Of a stretch of DNA of 64,000 bases, positions 46,503-55,356 are shown in pieces. The notes below the pieces were generated by a model. It worked only from the letters and a program-made list of their open reading frames with translations, had not been told where the DNA came from and ran no database searches. How positions within the stretch are numbered: the stretch's first letter is position 1; every line of letters begins with the position of its first letter. The position numbers and the translations under genes were made by a program. The DNA lies in assembly GCA_017880775.1 (NCBI GenBank), contig JADGRQ010000001.1, positions 1-64,000 of the forward strand, read 5' to 3'. Source of the stretch: Burkholderiales bacterium. Lineage in GTDB: Bacteria; Pseudomonadota; Gammaproteobacteria; Burkholderiales; SG8-39.

Positions 46503-46735
46503 GTGCGTACCGCCACGTGGTATTTCGATTTCGTTTCGCCGTATGCCTACCTGTGCTTCGGACGCCTCCGTGAACTGCCCGCCGACCTTGCGATCGAACT
46601 CAGGCCCGTGCTTTTTGCCGGCTTGCTCGGGCACTGGGGGCAGAAAGGGCCAGCGGAAATCGCGTCGAAACGTCGCTGGGCGTATTCGGCGTGCCCACGT
46701 TTGCCGTGGATGGCGAGCTTTTCTGAAAACTAGAA
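46503..46735 (+). pseudogene. 2-hydroxychromene-2-carboxylate isomerase-like gene with internal deletion
   Basis: The first 50 codons encode a DsbA/HCCA-isomerase fold start (TWYFDFVSPYAYLCFGRLRE; LFAGLLGHWGQKGPAEI). About 100 codons are then missing and, in another frame, the C-terminal motif follows: SLGVFGVPTFAVDGELF and TGA. Both ends match the family, so this is a deleted remnant. HCCA isomerase is a glutathione-dependent enzyme of naphthalene-type degradation but the family also occurs in other aromatic acid pathways. The end overlaps the metallo-beta-lactamase-fold gene on the other strand. Confidence 0.7.
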
Positions 46736-47545
46736 CGTCGCCTTCTCACCGGGCTGAAGCACGATCACCTTGGTGCCACCGCCGACGTCCTTCACATAGT
46801 CCTCCGGCTTGCCCGCGAGGATCGGGTAGGTGCCGTAGTGCATCGGAATGGCGAACTTCGGTTTGATGAACTCGCGCGTCGCGTAGGCCGCGAGCTGTGC
46901 GTTGATCGTGAAGTTGCCGCCGATCGGGACCAGCAGCAGGTCGGGCTTGTAGAGTTCGCCGATCATCTTCATGTCACCGAACAGGCCGGTGTCGCCCATG
47001 TGGTAGATCTTGAAGCCGTTCTCGAGCTCGATGATCCAGCCCACCGGCTCGCCGCCGGGCCAGACTTCGCTCTTGCCGGTATCGGGATTTTTCCTGCTGT
47101 ACTCGGAGCTGTGCTCGGCGTGCACCATATGGAATTTGATCTCGGGCCCAAGCGGCGTGACGATGCCGCTCTTGTTCATGCCCGGACCGAGGTCGGCGGG
47201 GAGGTCGCCAATCGCAACCAGCGTATCCTTCAGGCCCGGAGGAGCGTATAGCCGCACTTTGTTGAGCCGCGCCAGCTCCGCGGCATCCGCGACATGGTCG
47301 AAGTGCCCGTGCGTGACGAGTACCACGTCCACCTTGCCGAGCGCCGCGAGGTCCTTGTATTGCGCCGGAGTCTTCGGGTTGGTCTTGAGCCACGGATCGA
47401 TCACGATCACCTTGCCGCCGGGCGTGGTGATGCGGAACGCCGCCTGCCCCAGCCAGAGCACTTCCACCTTCCCCGCCTGTGCGTGCACCACCACAGCAAA
47501 CGGGACCAGCACCGCCAATGTCATCCACTGCAGGAAACGCTTCAT
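46730..47545 (-). CDS. Periplasmic metallo-beta-lactamase-fold hydrolase (UPF0173/UlaG-like)
   Basis: A 271-residue protein with signal peptide (FLQWMTLAVLVPFAVVVHAQA). The metal-binding THGHFDHVAD (HxHxDH), the later HAEHSSEY, HMGDTGLFGDM and AIPMHYGTY blocks are those of the UPF0173 metal-dependent hydrolase group. A strong purine-rich Shine-Dalgarno sequence (GGGAGGAGG) precedes ATG 47545, which decides the start over an ATG at 47563. Substrate unknown; family members are often lactonases or phosphodiesterases. Confidence 0.88.
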   Translation of the reverse strand: MKRFLQWMTLAVLVPFAVVVHAQAGKVEVLWLGQAAFRITTPGGKVIVIDPWLKTNPKTPAQYKDLAALGKVDVVLVTHGHFDHVADAAELARLNKVRLYAPPGLKDTLVAIGDLPADLGPGMNKSGIVTPLGPEIKFHMVHAEHSSEYSRKNPDTGKSEVWPGGEPVGWIIELENGFKIYHMGDTGLFGDMKMIGELYKPDLLLVPIGGNFTINAQLAAYATREFIKPKFAIPMHYGTYPILAGKPEDYVKDVGGGTKVIVLQPGEKATF

Positions 47546-47563
47546 GCTCCTCCTCCCTTTCAA

Positions 47564-47676
47564 ACGTATTTGCGAGCATCCTCGATCACCTTGCCGTCGT
47601 TCGGCAGGGCGCCGGGAGGTGCGAACTCTACCTCACCGCGCAGCTTCGTGACATCGCGGATCGACGCGACGATGGC
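47564..47676 (-). pseudogene. 3' tail of an AMP-dependent CoA-ligase-like gene
   Basis: On the minus strand the frame gives AIVASIRDVTKLRGEVEFAP and PGALPNDGKVIEDARKYV with TGA near 47564. This matches, in order and nearly residue for residue, the C-terminus of the intact ligase at 53532-54779 (VASMREVTKLRGGVELVAPG, LPNDGKVIEDARKYS). Nucleotide identity is only about 70-75 percent by eye, so the two are old paralogues, not a recent duplication. Homology begins immediately where the cyclopropane-fatty-acid-synthase-like gene ends. Confidence 0.75.
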
Positions 47677-47677
47677 G

Positions 47678-48880
47678 TTACTGCGCGCGCCGTGGCTCGT
47701 TGTAGAGACCGCGCCGCGTCAAGGGAATCTCGTCACTTAAGCCGTTGGAACAGGTGAACTGCCACACGTTAAGTTCTCCGAACTTGAAGGCGGCGGACGC
47801 GGCGTGCAGGTACATCCGCCACATCCGAACGAAGCGCTCGTCGAACATTCTTGCGATCGCGTCAACGTTCTTCTCGAAGCGCTCGATCCAGGCATCGAGC
47901 GTCAGGGCGTAATGCGGTCTCAGGTTCTCGACGTCGCTGATCGTCAGCCCCGCGTTCGCCATCTCCGTGGAGAGTTCGGCCAGCGTCGGCAGGTGCATTC
48001 CGGGGAAGATGTGTTTGGTGATCCACGGCGTCACGGCCGCCTTCCGCGTCTTGCCCATGGTATGCAGGACCGCGATGCCCCCCGGTCGAAGGCTTCGCGC
48101 CACGCTCGTCATGTATGTTCGCAGGTAGGATTCGCCGACATGCTCGATCATCCCAACGCTGACGACGCGGTCGAACGTCTCCGTCCCGAGCTCGCGATAA
48201 TCCCCGAGGCGAACATCGACGAGGCCGTCGAGGCCGCGCTCCTTGACGCGCATCTGCGCCAGCGAGCGCTGCTGCTCGCTCAACGTGATGCCCACGACAT
48301 GCACGCCGTGTTCCTTCGCAGCGTGCATAGCCAACGCGCCCCAGCCGCATCCGATGTCGAGCACTCGTTGTGTCCGCTCGAGCCGAAGCTTGCCACAGAT
48401 GTGGCGGAGCTTATGGCGCTGCGCGGCTTCGAGGTGGTCGGCGGCTTGCTCGAAGTACGCGCATGAGTAGTTCATCTCGTCGTCGAGCCACGTCGCGAAG
48501 AACTCGTTGCTGAGATCGTAGTGATGGGACACGTTCGCGCGCGCCCCGGAAAGCGAATTCCGGCGTCTGAGCGCGGCGAGGGCGAGCGCGGCCTTCCGCC
48601 ATGGGCTGACGCGGAAGACGCTGTCGTCGACCCGATAGCAGAGGTGCAGGAGGTGCCCCAGATCTCCGTCCACCCGGAGCTGCCCGGAAACGTACGCTTC
48701 GGGCAACCGGAGACTCACGTCGCCCAGCATCCAGCTCACTGTCGACGCAGGGGGAAGTCGAAGCGTGAACTCTGGCGCGCCGTGACCGTAGGAGATCCGC
48801 TCACCGTCCCAGTACTGGATCGTGAAACCGGCGCCGCGAACTCCGCGGAGCATTCGATCAAGATCGCGCTTCAGGCTCAT
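47678..48880 (-). CDS. cfa: Cyclopropane-fatty-acyl-phospholipid synthase-like methyltransferase
   Basis: SAM-dependent enzyme of 400 residues that methylenates unsaturated phospholipid acyl chains, or a relative acting on other lipids. The SAM motif VLDIGCGWGALAMHAAKEHG, GITLSEQQRSLA, VSVGMIEHVGESYLRTYM and the C-terminal FKFGELNVWQFTCSNG fit the family. The N-terminal lipid-binding domain (about 1-120) is present. Its TAA at 47678 lies at the junction with the ligase tail. It follows the desaturase gene with a four-base overlap, a logical pair because the desaturase makes its olefin substrate. Confidence 0.88.
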   Translation of the reverse strand: MSLKRDLDRMLRGVRGAGFTIQYWDGERISYGHGAPEFTLRLPPASTVSWMLGDVSLRLPEAYVSGQLRVDGDLGHLLHLCYRVDDSVFRVSPWRKAALALAALRRRNSLSGARANVSHHYDLSNEFFATWLDDEMNYSCAYFEQAADHLEAAQRHKLRHICGKLRLERTQRVLDIGCGWGALAMHAAKEHGVHVVGITLSEQQRSLAQMRVKERGLDGLVDVRLGDYRELGTETFDRVVSVGMIEHVGESYLRTYMTSVARSLRPGGIAVLHTMGKTRKAAVTPWITKHIFPGMHLPTLAELSTEMANAGLTISDVENLRPHYALTLDAWIERFEKNVDAIARMFDERFVRMWRMYLHAASAAFKFGELNVWQFTCSNGLSDEIPLTRRGLYNEPRRAQ

Positions 48881-50121
48881 GGCTCACCTCCCCGCGGGTC
48901 GCGGGGTCGAGCGCCGGTCACCGCCACGAGCGCGCTGTCGAGATCCGCGAATCGGATGGACCGGCCGCTCACGGGATCGACGAGCACGCCGTGCTCGCCG
49001 TGGATGCGCGGTGTGCGGAACACGGCGCGCAGCGCGCGCAGGTGCGGCGGCGCCAGAAAACTGTCCCCCGCGTACTGGCGAAGCTTGGCGCGTACCAGAG
49101 GAGCGTACCGGGGACTCATCGCGGGAAAGAAGTGGTGCTCGACGTGGTGGCTGAAATTGAAGTGGATCAGGTCCATCCACGGATGCGTCGTCACGCTCAT
49201 CGAGGTCGCCAGCGGATCGGGATCATCGACGACAGGTCTGAGGAGATGGTTCGTGACAATGTAGGACATGATGATCGTGTTGGCGACCATCATCGGAAGG
49301 ACAATGACCAGCAATGACGACCACGGGCCGAGCTGCATCGCGAGCCAGACCCAGAACCCCACCATAACGAGACTCTCAGTGGCCGCGCGGGGCCGGTTCA
49401 GGGACTCGAAGCCGCGACAGCGGCGAGACTGGAACCAGAGGACGAGCTGCGTGTGCACGGTGAACCAGGTCGGCAGATAGAGGAGGCTGATCCACCGTCC
49501 TGATCCAGGCGTGAACGCCGCGACGACGCGGATCGATCGCAAGCGGCGGTACGCGGCGAGCCAGCCGAAGTTGTCCGGATCGTAGTCCGGGAGGTTCGTG
49601 TGGACGTGATGGACCCTGTTGTGCCAGACACGCCAGAGCGTCGGCGGCAGGAGGAAGATCAGGAACGCTATCCCCATCAGCGCGTCTTGCAGATGCCACT
49701 GGCGCACGACCGATCCGTGCCCCGCCTCGTGACCGAGGAAGAAAAGGCTCCCATACAGGCCTCCGAGGACCACGGAGAGAACGAGGGACGAAAATCCAGG
49801 GAGCCTCGCGGTGAGGAGGACCGCCGTAAGGGCCGCGATCGCGGCGCCGAGGACGAGCGCGGTCAGCGCTCGAGCAGGACAGCGCCGGAACACGTGGGGC
49901 GGCAGCTCATGGCGGATCTTCGCCTTGATCGTGGCGATGTGGGCGGCGGTGCGCTCGCCCTGTCGTATGCGATTGCCGAGGTCCGTGGTCAAGGGGGCGG
50001 ATCCTGCATTGCCTCTTGGCACGCTGTCAAGCTCGTCGCACGCCGTCAAAGTTGACACTGCCGCGACGGCAAGGGCACTATGCTTGCGCTCCTTCCTGAA
50101 GGCGACATTTGCCGAGGACAT
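48877..50121 (-). CDS. Membrane fatty-acid desaturase
   Basis: Di-iron integral membrane desaturase of 414 residues at most. Three histidine boxes are seen: HEAGHGS (near 130), HNRVHHVHTN (near 165) and HHVEHHFF (near 323). Hydrophobic segments surround them (TALVLGAAIAALTAVLLTA; FLIFLLPPTLW; LVIVLPMMVANTIIM). The ATG 50121 leaves a Lys/Arg- and Ala-rich start of about 60 residues that is not conserved-looking, so a GTG downstream may be the true start. The divergent cyclase gene begins only 41 bases away. Confidence 0.85.
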   Translation of the reverse strand: MSSANVAFRKERKHSALAVAAVSTLTACDELDSVPRGNAGSAPLTTDLGNRIRQGERTAAHIATIKAKIRHELPPHVFRRCPARALTALVLGAAIAALTAVLLTARLPGFSSLVLSVVLGGLYGSLFFLGHEAGHGSVVRQWHLQDALMGIAFLIFLLPPTLWRVWHNRVHHVHTNLPDYDPDNFGWLAAYRRLRSIRVVAAFTPGSGRWISLLYLPTWFTVHTQLVLWFQSRRCRGFESLNRPRAATESLVMVGFWVWLAMQLGPWSSLLVIVLPMMVANTIIMSYIVTNHLLRPVVDDPDPLATSMSVTTHPWMDLIHFNFSHHVEHHFFPAMSPRYAPLVRAKLRQYAGDSFLAPPHLRALRAVFRTPRIHGEHGVLVDPVSGRSIRFADLDSALVAVTGARPRDPRGGEP

Positions 50122-50162
50122 CGTGCCGCGCCTCTGGTTCCGGCAAACGAGGAAACGTCGGT

Positions 50163-53100
50163 ATGCGCTGCGCGCAGTGCCAGCAGGAGAATCCGCCGAA
50201 CGCCAAGTTCTGTCCCGAATGCGGTGCGGGCATGATGTCGCGCTGCCGCGAATGCGGCGTGGATCTGCCGGCTGGCGCAAAGTTCTGTCCGCAATGCGGC
50301 CGCACCGTCGAGGCGCCCGCGGCTGAGGCGCCCTCCCCTCGCGCGTACACGCCACGTCACCTCGCCGAGAAAATTCTCACGTCCCGTAGCGCGCTCGTAG
50401 GCGAGCGCAAGCAGGTCACCGTGCTGTTCTGCGACGTTGTGGAGTCGACGCGCATTGCCGAGCACCTCGACCCGGAGACGATGCACGAGCTCATGGATCG
50501 AGCGCTGCGGCTGATGGCCGAGGCTGTCCATCGCTACGACGGCACGGTAAATCAGTTTCTCGGCGACGGCCTCATGGCGCTGTTTGGTGCGCCCCTCGCT
50601 CTCGAAGGCCACGCAGTGCGGGCCGTGCAGGCCGCGCTCGCTATCCACGAGACGATCGCCGGCTATAGCGAGCAACTCCGGCGTGACCGCGGTGTGGAAA
50701 TCCGGGTCCGTATTGGGCTCAACACGGGGCTGGTGTTCGTCGGACGGATCGGCGATGACCTCCGGATGGACTACACGGCCGTCGGCGATGTCACCAACCT
50801 CGCGGCGAGGATGCAGGCGCTTGCCGAACCCGGCACGATCCTCGTTACCGAGGCCACGCATCGCCTGATCGAAGGCTACGTCCGGATCGAGGCCCTCGGC
50901 CGCAAGCCGATCAAGGGACGCGACGAGGCTGTCGCCGTATTCCGCGTCACGGGACGGCGGCGCGCCCGCAGTCGGTTCGATCTCAGTGCCGAGCGCGGCC
51001 TGACGCAGCTGGCCGGGCGAAGCCGAGAACTCGAGACGCTCCGCGTTTGCTTCGAGCGGGCGAAGGAGGGACGTGGCCAGACGATCGCGCTCGCAGGCGA
51101 GGCGGGCGTCGGCAAGTCGCGGCTTCTGCTTGAATTCCGGCGATCGCTCGAGGGCGAGCGCGTCACCTGGCTTGAGGGCCATTGCGTCGCGTATGGTCAG
51201 GCCGTGCCGTACCTGCCGGTGCTCGACGTGCTGCGCGCGAATTTCGGGCTCGAGGAAGGCGACAATCCGTTGCAGATCGAAGAGAAGCTCCGGCAAGGCG
51301 TGCGCGAGCTCGAGCTTGGACTCGACTGGACTCTGCCGTTTCTCGGCGAGCTGCTTACCTCGCGCGCAGATCCAGCGCTGCAGTATCTCGAGCCAAAGGA
51401 GAAGAGGAAGAAATTCTTCGAGTCGATCCGTGCCCTCAGCGCCGCGGGCGCACAGCACCGGCCCCTGATCGTCGTCCTGGAAGACCTCCATTGGATCGAC
51501 AAGACGTCGGAGGACTACCTCGCGTTTTTTGTGGACAGCCTCGCCGCGCTTCCGGCACTGCTCATCACGACCCACCGGCCCGGGTACAGCGTGCGATGGG
51601 CCGACAAGACGTCCTACACTCAGGTCGCGCTCGACCTCCTCGACGAGCGCGACGTCGACACCATGATGGCGCATCTCCTCGGGAGCCGCGAGCTTCCTCC
51701 CGAGTTCCTCCGTTTCGTCCGCGAAAAGGCCGAGGGCAACCCGCTCTTCGTGGAAGAGATCACGACCTCGTTGCAGGAGCGGGGAGTACTGGTGCGGACG
51801 AACCGCGGCGTCACCTGGGCGCAGAGTGCGTCCGTCGAGTTTCCCGATACCGTCCAGGACATCATCCGGGCGCGCCTCGACCGTCTCGAAGAGCCGGTAA
51901 AGCGAACGGTCCAGACAGCGGCCGTCATCGGACGCGAGTTCGGACTGGGTCTGCTCTCTCGCGTCTCGGACACCGCCGCCGAAGTGCCGGGCGATCTCGA
52001 GACGCTGAAGCACCTCGAGCTGATCCACGAGACGCGCTTCTTTCCGGAGCAGGAGTATGTCTTCAAGCACGCCGTGATTCAGGACGTGGCCTACCAGAGC
52101 CTGCTCCTCCAGCGGCGCAAGGACATCCACACCGGGATCGGCGCCGCCATCGAGGAACTGTATGCCGAGCGCCTGGAAGAGCAGGCGGCGATCCTCGCGT
52201 ATCACTACGCGCGCAGCCACCAGCCTGATCGCGCAGTCGGGTATGCGCTGCTCGCCGGCGACCGGGCCGCTCGTCTTTTCGCGAACGCCGAAGCGACGAC
52301 GTATTACGAGCAAGGGCTGCGAATGGCGCGTAGCCTCGGCGATTCTCCCGAAGCGCATCGCGCGGAGATTGATGCCGTGCTCAAGCTCGCCGCGGTAGGG
52401 GTCACGCGGCAAGATCTTGAGCGCGACCGCGGGAATCTCGAATCGGCGCGCGCACGCGCGCGGGACCTTGGCGACGAGTCCCGGCTCGCGAAAGTTCTCT
52501 ATTGGCTCGGGCGCATTCATTACGTGGTCGTCGATCCGGAAGCGGCGCTCGTCTGCGCGCGGCAGAGCCTCGAGATCGCCGAGCGGCTCGGCGACGAGGA
52601 TCTCGTTTCCACGACGGTCAACCTCCTTGGCCGCATTCACTATCAGCGCTCCGAGTTCACGGAGGCCGCGCAGATGCTGGAGCGCAGTGTCGAGCAGATG
52701 CGGCGACGATCGAACAAGAGCGAGGAATCGACGGCGGCAGGCTTCACGGGGCTCGTGCTCGGGCTGCTCGGTGAGTTCGACCGCGCCATTGCGCACGCCG
52801 AAACGGGAATTCGACTGGCGACGGAGATTGGGAATCCGTTCGCCGAGGCCGCGAATCGCAACTATCGAGGCACGATCTACGACCAGCGCGGCGAGTGGGA
52901 CCCTGCGATCGATCAGTACGAGAAAGGCGCGCGGATCGCGAACGAGGCCGGCGATCTGTTCCGCCTCTACATCATCAAGTGGTGGAGCGGCCGTGCGCAC
53001 TCGATGGCGGGTGATCCGGCTGGCGGCCGAAAGCTACTCGAGGAAAGCCTGTCGCTCTCGGCGAAGATCGGGACCCAGTTCGGCCTGGCGACTCAGAAGA

Positions 53101-53474
53101 CGGAGCTTGCCATCTGCCTCATCACCCTCGGTGATCCGGCCGGCGCCATCGGCCTCTGCCGGGAAGCAATCCGCGTCGCGCAGGAGAATGGCGAGCTGTG
53201 GACGCTTGCGCTTGCGCATCGGGCGCTGGCCGAAGCCCGGGTGGCATCGTCGTCAGCCGCCACGGAAGCGACGGCCGCGATGCGGGAAGCCGTACGTCTG
53301 CTCGAACTTATCGGTGCGAGACCGGAGCTCGCCAGGACGTATGCCGTCGATTCACGTCTGCGCGGGATGTTCGGGGATGTGGCTGGCGCCGAGGCCAGTC
53401 TCGTGAAGGCGGTGACAATGTTTCGCGAGCTCGGGATGGCCTACGATCTCAATCGCGTCGGACAAGTGCCTTAG
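50163..53474 (+). CDS. Zinc-ribbon adenylate/guanylate cyclase with AAA ATPase and TPR domains
   Basis: A 1103-residue multidomain regulator. Residues 3-46 hold two zinc ribbons (CAQCQQ...FCPECG and CRECGVD...FCPQCG). Residues about 80-250 are a class III nucleotidyl cyclase with metal-binding Asp in VTVLFCDVVEST, FLGDGLMALFGAP and the DYTAVGDVTNLAARM block. Residues about 285-640 are a STAND/AAA-type ATPase (Walker A AGEAGVGKSRLLLEF near 310; LIVVLEDLHWIDKTSEDY). The rest is TPR repeats (AICLITLGDPAGAIGLC and others). This architecture is widespread in soil proteobacteria and acidobacteria. Start at MRCAQC was chosen because it begins the first zinc ribbon. Codon use favours GTC/CTC/GAC and looks different from the liv region. 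Confidence 0.9.
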   Translation: MRCAQCQQENPPNAKFCPECGAGMMSRCRECGVDLPAGAKFCPQCGRTVEAPAAEAPSPRAYTPRHLAEKILTSRSALVGERKQVTVLFCDVVESTRIAEHLDPETMHELMDRALRLMAEAVHRYDGTVNQFLGDGLMALFGAPLALEGHAVRAVQAALAIHETIAGYSEQLRRDRGVEIRVRIGLNTGLVFVGRIGDDLRMDYTAVGDVTNLAARMQALAEPGTILVTEATHRLIEGYVRIEALGRKPIKGRDEAVAVFRVTGRRRARSRFDLSAERGLTQLAGRSRELETLRVCFERAKEGRGQTIALAGEAGVGKSRLLLEFRRSLEGERVTWLEGHCVAYGQAVPYLPVLDVLRANFGLEEGDNPLQIEEKLRQGVRELELGLDWTLPFLGELLTSRADPALQYLEPKEKRKKFFESIRALSAAGAQHRPLIVVLEDLHWIDKTSEDYLAFFVDSLAALPALLITTHRPGYSVRWADKTSYTQVALDLLDERDVDTMMAHLLGSRELPPEFLRFVREKAEGNPLFVEEITTSLQERGVLVRTNRGVTWAQSASVEFPDTVQDIIRARLDRLEEPVKRTVQTAAVIGREFGLGLLSRVSDTAAEVPGDLETLKHLELIHETRFFPEQEYVFKHAVIQDVAYQSLLLQRRKDIHTGIGAAIEELYAERLEEQAAILAYHYARSHQPDRAVGYALLAGDRAARLFANAEATTYYEQGLRMARSLGDSPEAHRAEIDAVLKLAAVGVTRQDLERDRGNLESARARARDLGDESRLAKVLYWLGRIHYVVVDPEAALVCARQSLEIAERLGDEDLVSTTVNLLGRIHYQRSEFTEAAQMLERSVEQMRRRSNKSEESTAAGFTGLVLGLLGEFDRAIAHAETGIRLATEIGNPFAEAANRNYRGTIYDQRGEWDPAIDQYEKGARIANEAGDLFRLYIIKWWSGRAHSMAGDPAGGRKLLEESLSLSAKIGTQFGLATQKTELAICLITLGDPAGAIGLCREAIRVAQENGELWTLALAHRALAEARVASSSAATEATAAMREAVRLLELIGARPELARTYAVDSRLRGMFGDVAGAEASLVKAVTMFRELGMAYDLNRVGQVP

Positions 53475-53531
53475 CGCGCGTCCTGCCACCTCACGTTGGC
53501 GGCTTCGCGGTCTCTCGGATAAACCCTGCGG

Positions 53532-54779
53532 CTAGGAATATTTCCGCGCGTCTTCAATCACCTTGCCATCGTTCGGCAAGGATCCCGGCGCGACTAGCTC
53601 AACCCCGCCGCGCAGCTTGGTGACCTCGCGCATGGAGGCGACGAGCGCCACCTTCAGCCCCACGGGCTCGCCCTTCACCTCGCACTTCAGCGTCATCCGG
53701 TCGTTGCCGGTCTCGCCCTCCACCACCAGGCGCGCTTTGAGCACCTCGGGATGGCGACGCAGCAGCTCGTTCACCTGCTTGGGCGTGACGAACATCGCGC
53801 GCACCTTGGTGGTCTGGTCGGCGCGGCCCATCCAGCCCCTGATGCGCACGTTGGTGCGGCCGCAGGGACTGATCCCGGGCAGCACCGCCGAGAGGTCCCC
53901 GGTGCCAAAGCGGATCAGCGGGTAGTCCGGGTTGAAGGTGGTGATCACGACTTCGCCGACTTCTCCCGGCGACACCGGGTCGCCGGTGCCGGGGCGAACG
54001 ATCTCGAGCAGCAGTCCCTCGTCGAGGATCATGCCTTCGTTCACCGTGCCGTCGGACCGCGCGCTCTCGTAGGCGATCAAGCCCAGGTCGGCGGTGCCGT
54101 AGGTCTGCATGACCCGGATCCCGCGCTCGCCCATCGCCTGCCGCAGCGCGGGCGGCAGGTACTCGGCGCCGACCGACGCCTTTCTCAGGCTCGAAATGTC
54201 CGCCTTCAGCTCGTCGGCCTTGTCGACGATGAGCGTCAGGAACGAGGGCGTGCCCAGGTAGCCGCTGATGCGCAGTCCCGCGATGGACGCGACCTGCATC
54301 TCGGTCTGGCCGACGCCGGTCGGTACGACGACGCAGCCCAGCGCGCGCGCCCCGCTCTCGCTGAGCGCCCCGGCCGGGGTGAAGTGATACGAGAAGGTGT
54401 TGACGACCAGGTCGCCGGCTCGAAAACCGGCCGCGTAGAGCGCGCGCGCCGAGCGCCACCAGTCCGGAGCGCGTCCCTCCGGCTCGTAGATCGGCCCGGG
54501 CGAGACGTAGAGCTTGGCGAGCTTGTCGACCGGAGTCGCGTTCAGCCCGCCGAGCGGCGGCATCGCCTTCTGCAGGTCGCCGAGGTCCGACTTTCGCGTC
54601 ACCGGCAGCCTTGCGAGCGGCTCCCGCGAGTTGACCGCCGCGGCGTCGACCCCTGCCAGGATGCGGGCGAAGCCCGGGGCGTTCTTCTGCGCGTGCGCAA
54701 TGTGCGCCGGCAGCGCCGCCATCAGTGAGGCTTCGCGCACCGCCGGCGCGCGGGTCTCAAGTCCGTCAAAGTGTTCCAT
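53532..54779 (-). CDS. AMP-dependent CoA-ligase-like protein (phenylacetate-CoA ligase family) with altered P-loop
   Basis: A 415-residue ANL superfamily member close to phenylacetate-CoA ligases in size. VMQTYGTADLG (A5), NPDYPLIRFGTGDLSAVLPG (A7), RIRGWMGRADQTTKVRAMFV (A8) and the C-terminal EVTKLRGGVELVAPGSLPND are conserved. The usual P-loop (SSGTTGxPT) is replaced by LYVSPGPIYEPEGRAPDWWR, an unusual subfamily feature. It may activate an aromatic or short acid, matching the adjacent Liv transporter. ATG 54779 is the only reasonable start. Confidence 0.82.
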   Translation of the reverse strand: MEHFDGLETRAPAVREASLMAALPAHIAHAQKNAPGFARILAGVDAAAVNSREPLARLPVTRKSDLGDLQKAMPPLGGLNATPVDKLAKLYVSPGPIYEPEGRAPDWWRSARALYAAGFRAGDLVVNTFSYHFTPAGALSESGARALGCVVVPTGVGQTEMQVASIAGLRISGYLGTPSFLTLIVDKADELKADISSLRKASVGAEYLPPALRQAMGERGIRVMQTYGTADLGLIAYESARSDGTVNEGMILDEGLLLEIVRPGTGDPVSPGEVGEVVITTFNPDYPLIRFGTGDLSAVLPGISPCGRTNVRIRGWMGRADQTTKVRAMFVTPKQVNELLRRHPEVLKARLVVEGETGNDRMTLKCEVKGEPVGLKVALVASMREVTKLRGGVELVAPGSLPNDGKVIEDARKYS

Positions 54780-54977
54780 GGGCGCAATTGTATCGGCATC
54801 ATGGGCAGCGAGGTTCGGGAGGGGGACATCACATGGCGGCGCGAGATCAGCAGGATCGAATTTCCGATCCGTCGACAGGGTTCTTCCTCGTTGCTGTCAC
54901 TTCTGAAAGTTGCCGATTTTGCGCGCTCGAGAAACTTGTCGCGCTCCTTGCGGTCTTTCACCCGGAAGGAGCGGCCG

Positions 54978-55322
54978 ATGAAGATCAAACGCACTGCACG
55001 CAACATCCTCAGCATCACCGCATTCGCATGGTCGATCCCGTTCGCACAGGCGGGAGATATCTTGAACCGCGAGGCCGAGAACGAGCCCGAACGCGCGAGC
55101 GCCGTGCGCGTCAGCCAGGACGCTGTCATCACCGCAAGGGTGCTGGCCGCGCTGCTGGTCCAGCCGCAGGCGAAATCGCTTGACGTTTCCGTCGATACGC
55201 TTGATGGCGAAGTGAGGGTGACGGGCTTCGTCAGGGACGAGGCTCAGCGCAGAAAGGCGCTGGAGATCGCCTCCGCGGTGACCGGCGTTGTAGCCGTCAG
55301 GGACGACATCGCAAAGCGCTGA
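54978..55322 (+). CDS. BON-domain protein (OsmY-like), periplasmic
   Basis: Small 114-residue protein. Signal peptide MKIKRTARNILSITAFAWS then AQAGD, cleavage near 26. The rest is one BON domain (ITARVLAALLVQPQAKSLDV; VTGFVRDEAQRRKALEIASA; VVAVRDDIAKR), believed to bind phospholipid. A good AAGGAG Shine-Dalgarno sequence lies 7 bases before ATG 54978, which decides this start over earlier ATGs. It is flanked by genes of the other strand and probably has its own promoter. Confidence 0.85.
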   Translation: MKIKRTARNILSITAFAWSIPFAQAGDILNREAENEPERASAVRVSQDAVITARVLAALLVQPQAKSLDVSVDTLDGEVRVTGFVRDEAQRRKALEIASAVTGVVAVRDDIAKR

Positions 55323-55356
55323 GCCTCGGGCACTTGCAATAGGCCGGGGGGTCTGC

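Noticed and set aside
50046-53000. A 984-codon minus-strand open frame opposite the cyclase regulator
   Set aside because: The plus strand encodes unmistakable zinc-ribbon, cyclase, ATPase and TPR motifs; the antisense frame has none.
47564-53531. The two ligase tails as direct repeats of a recent transposition
   Set aside because: Their DNA differs at roughly a quarter of positions, so they are old paralogues and not a target-site or recent segmental duplication.
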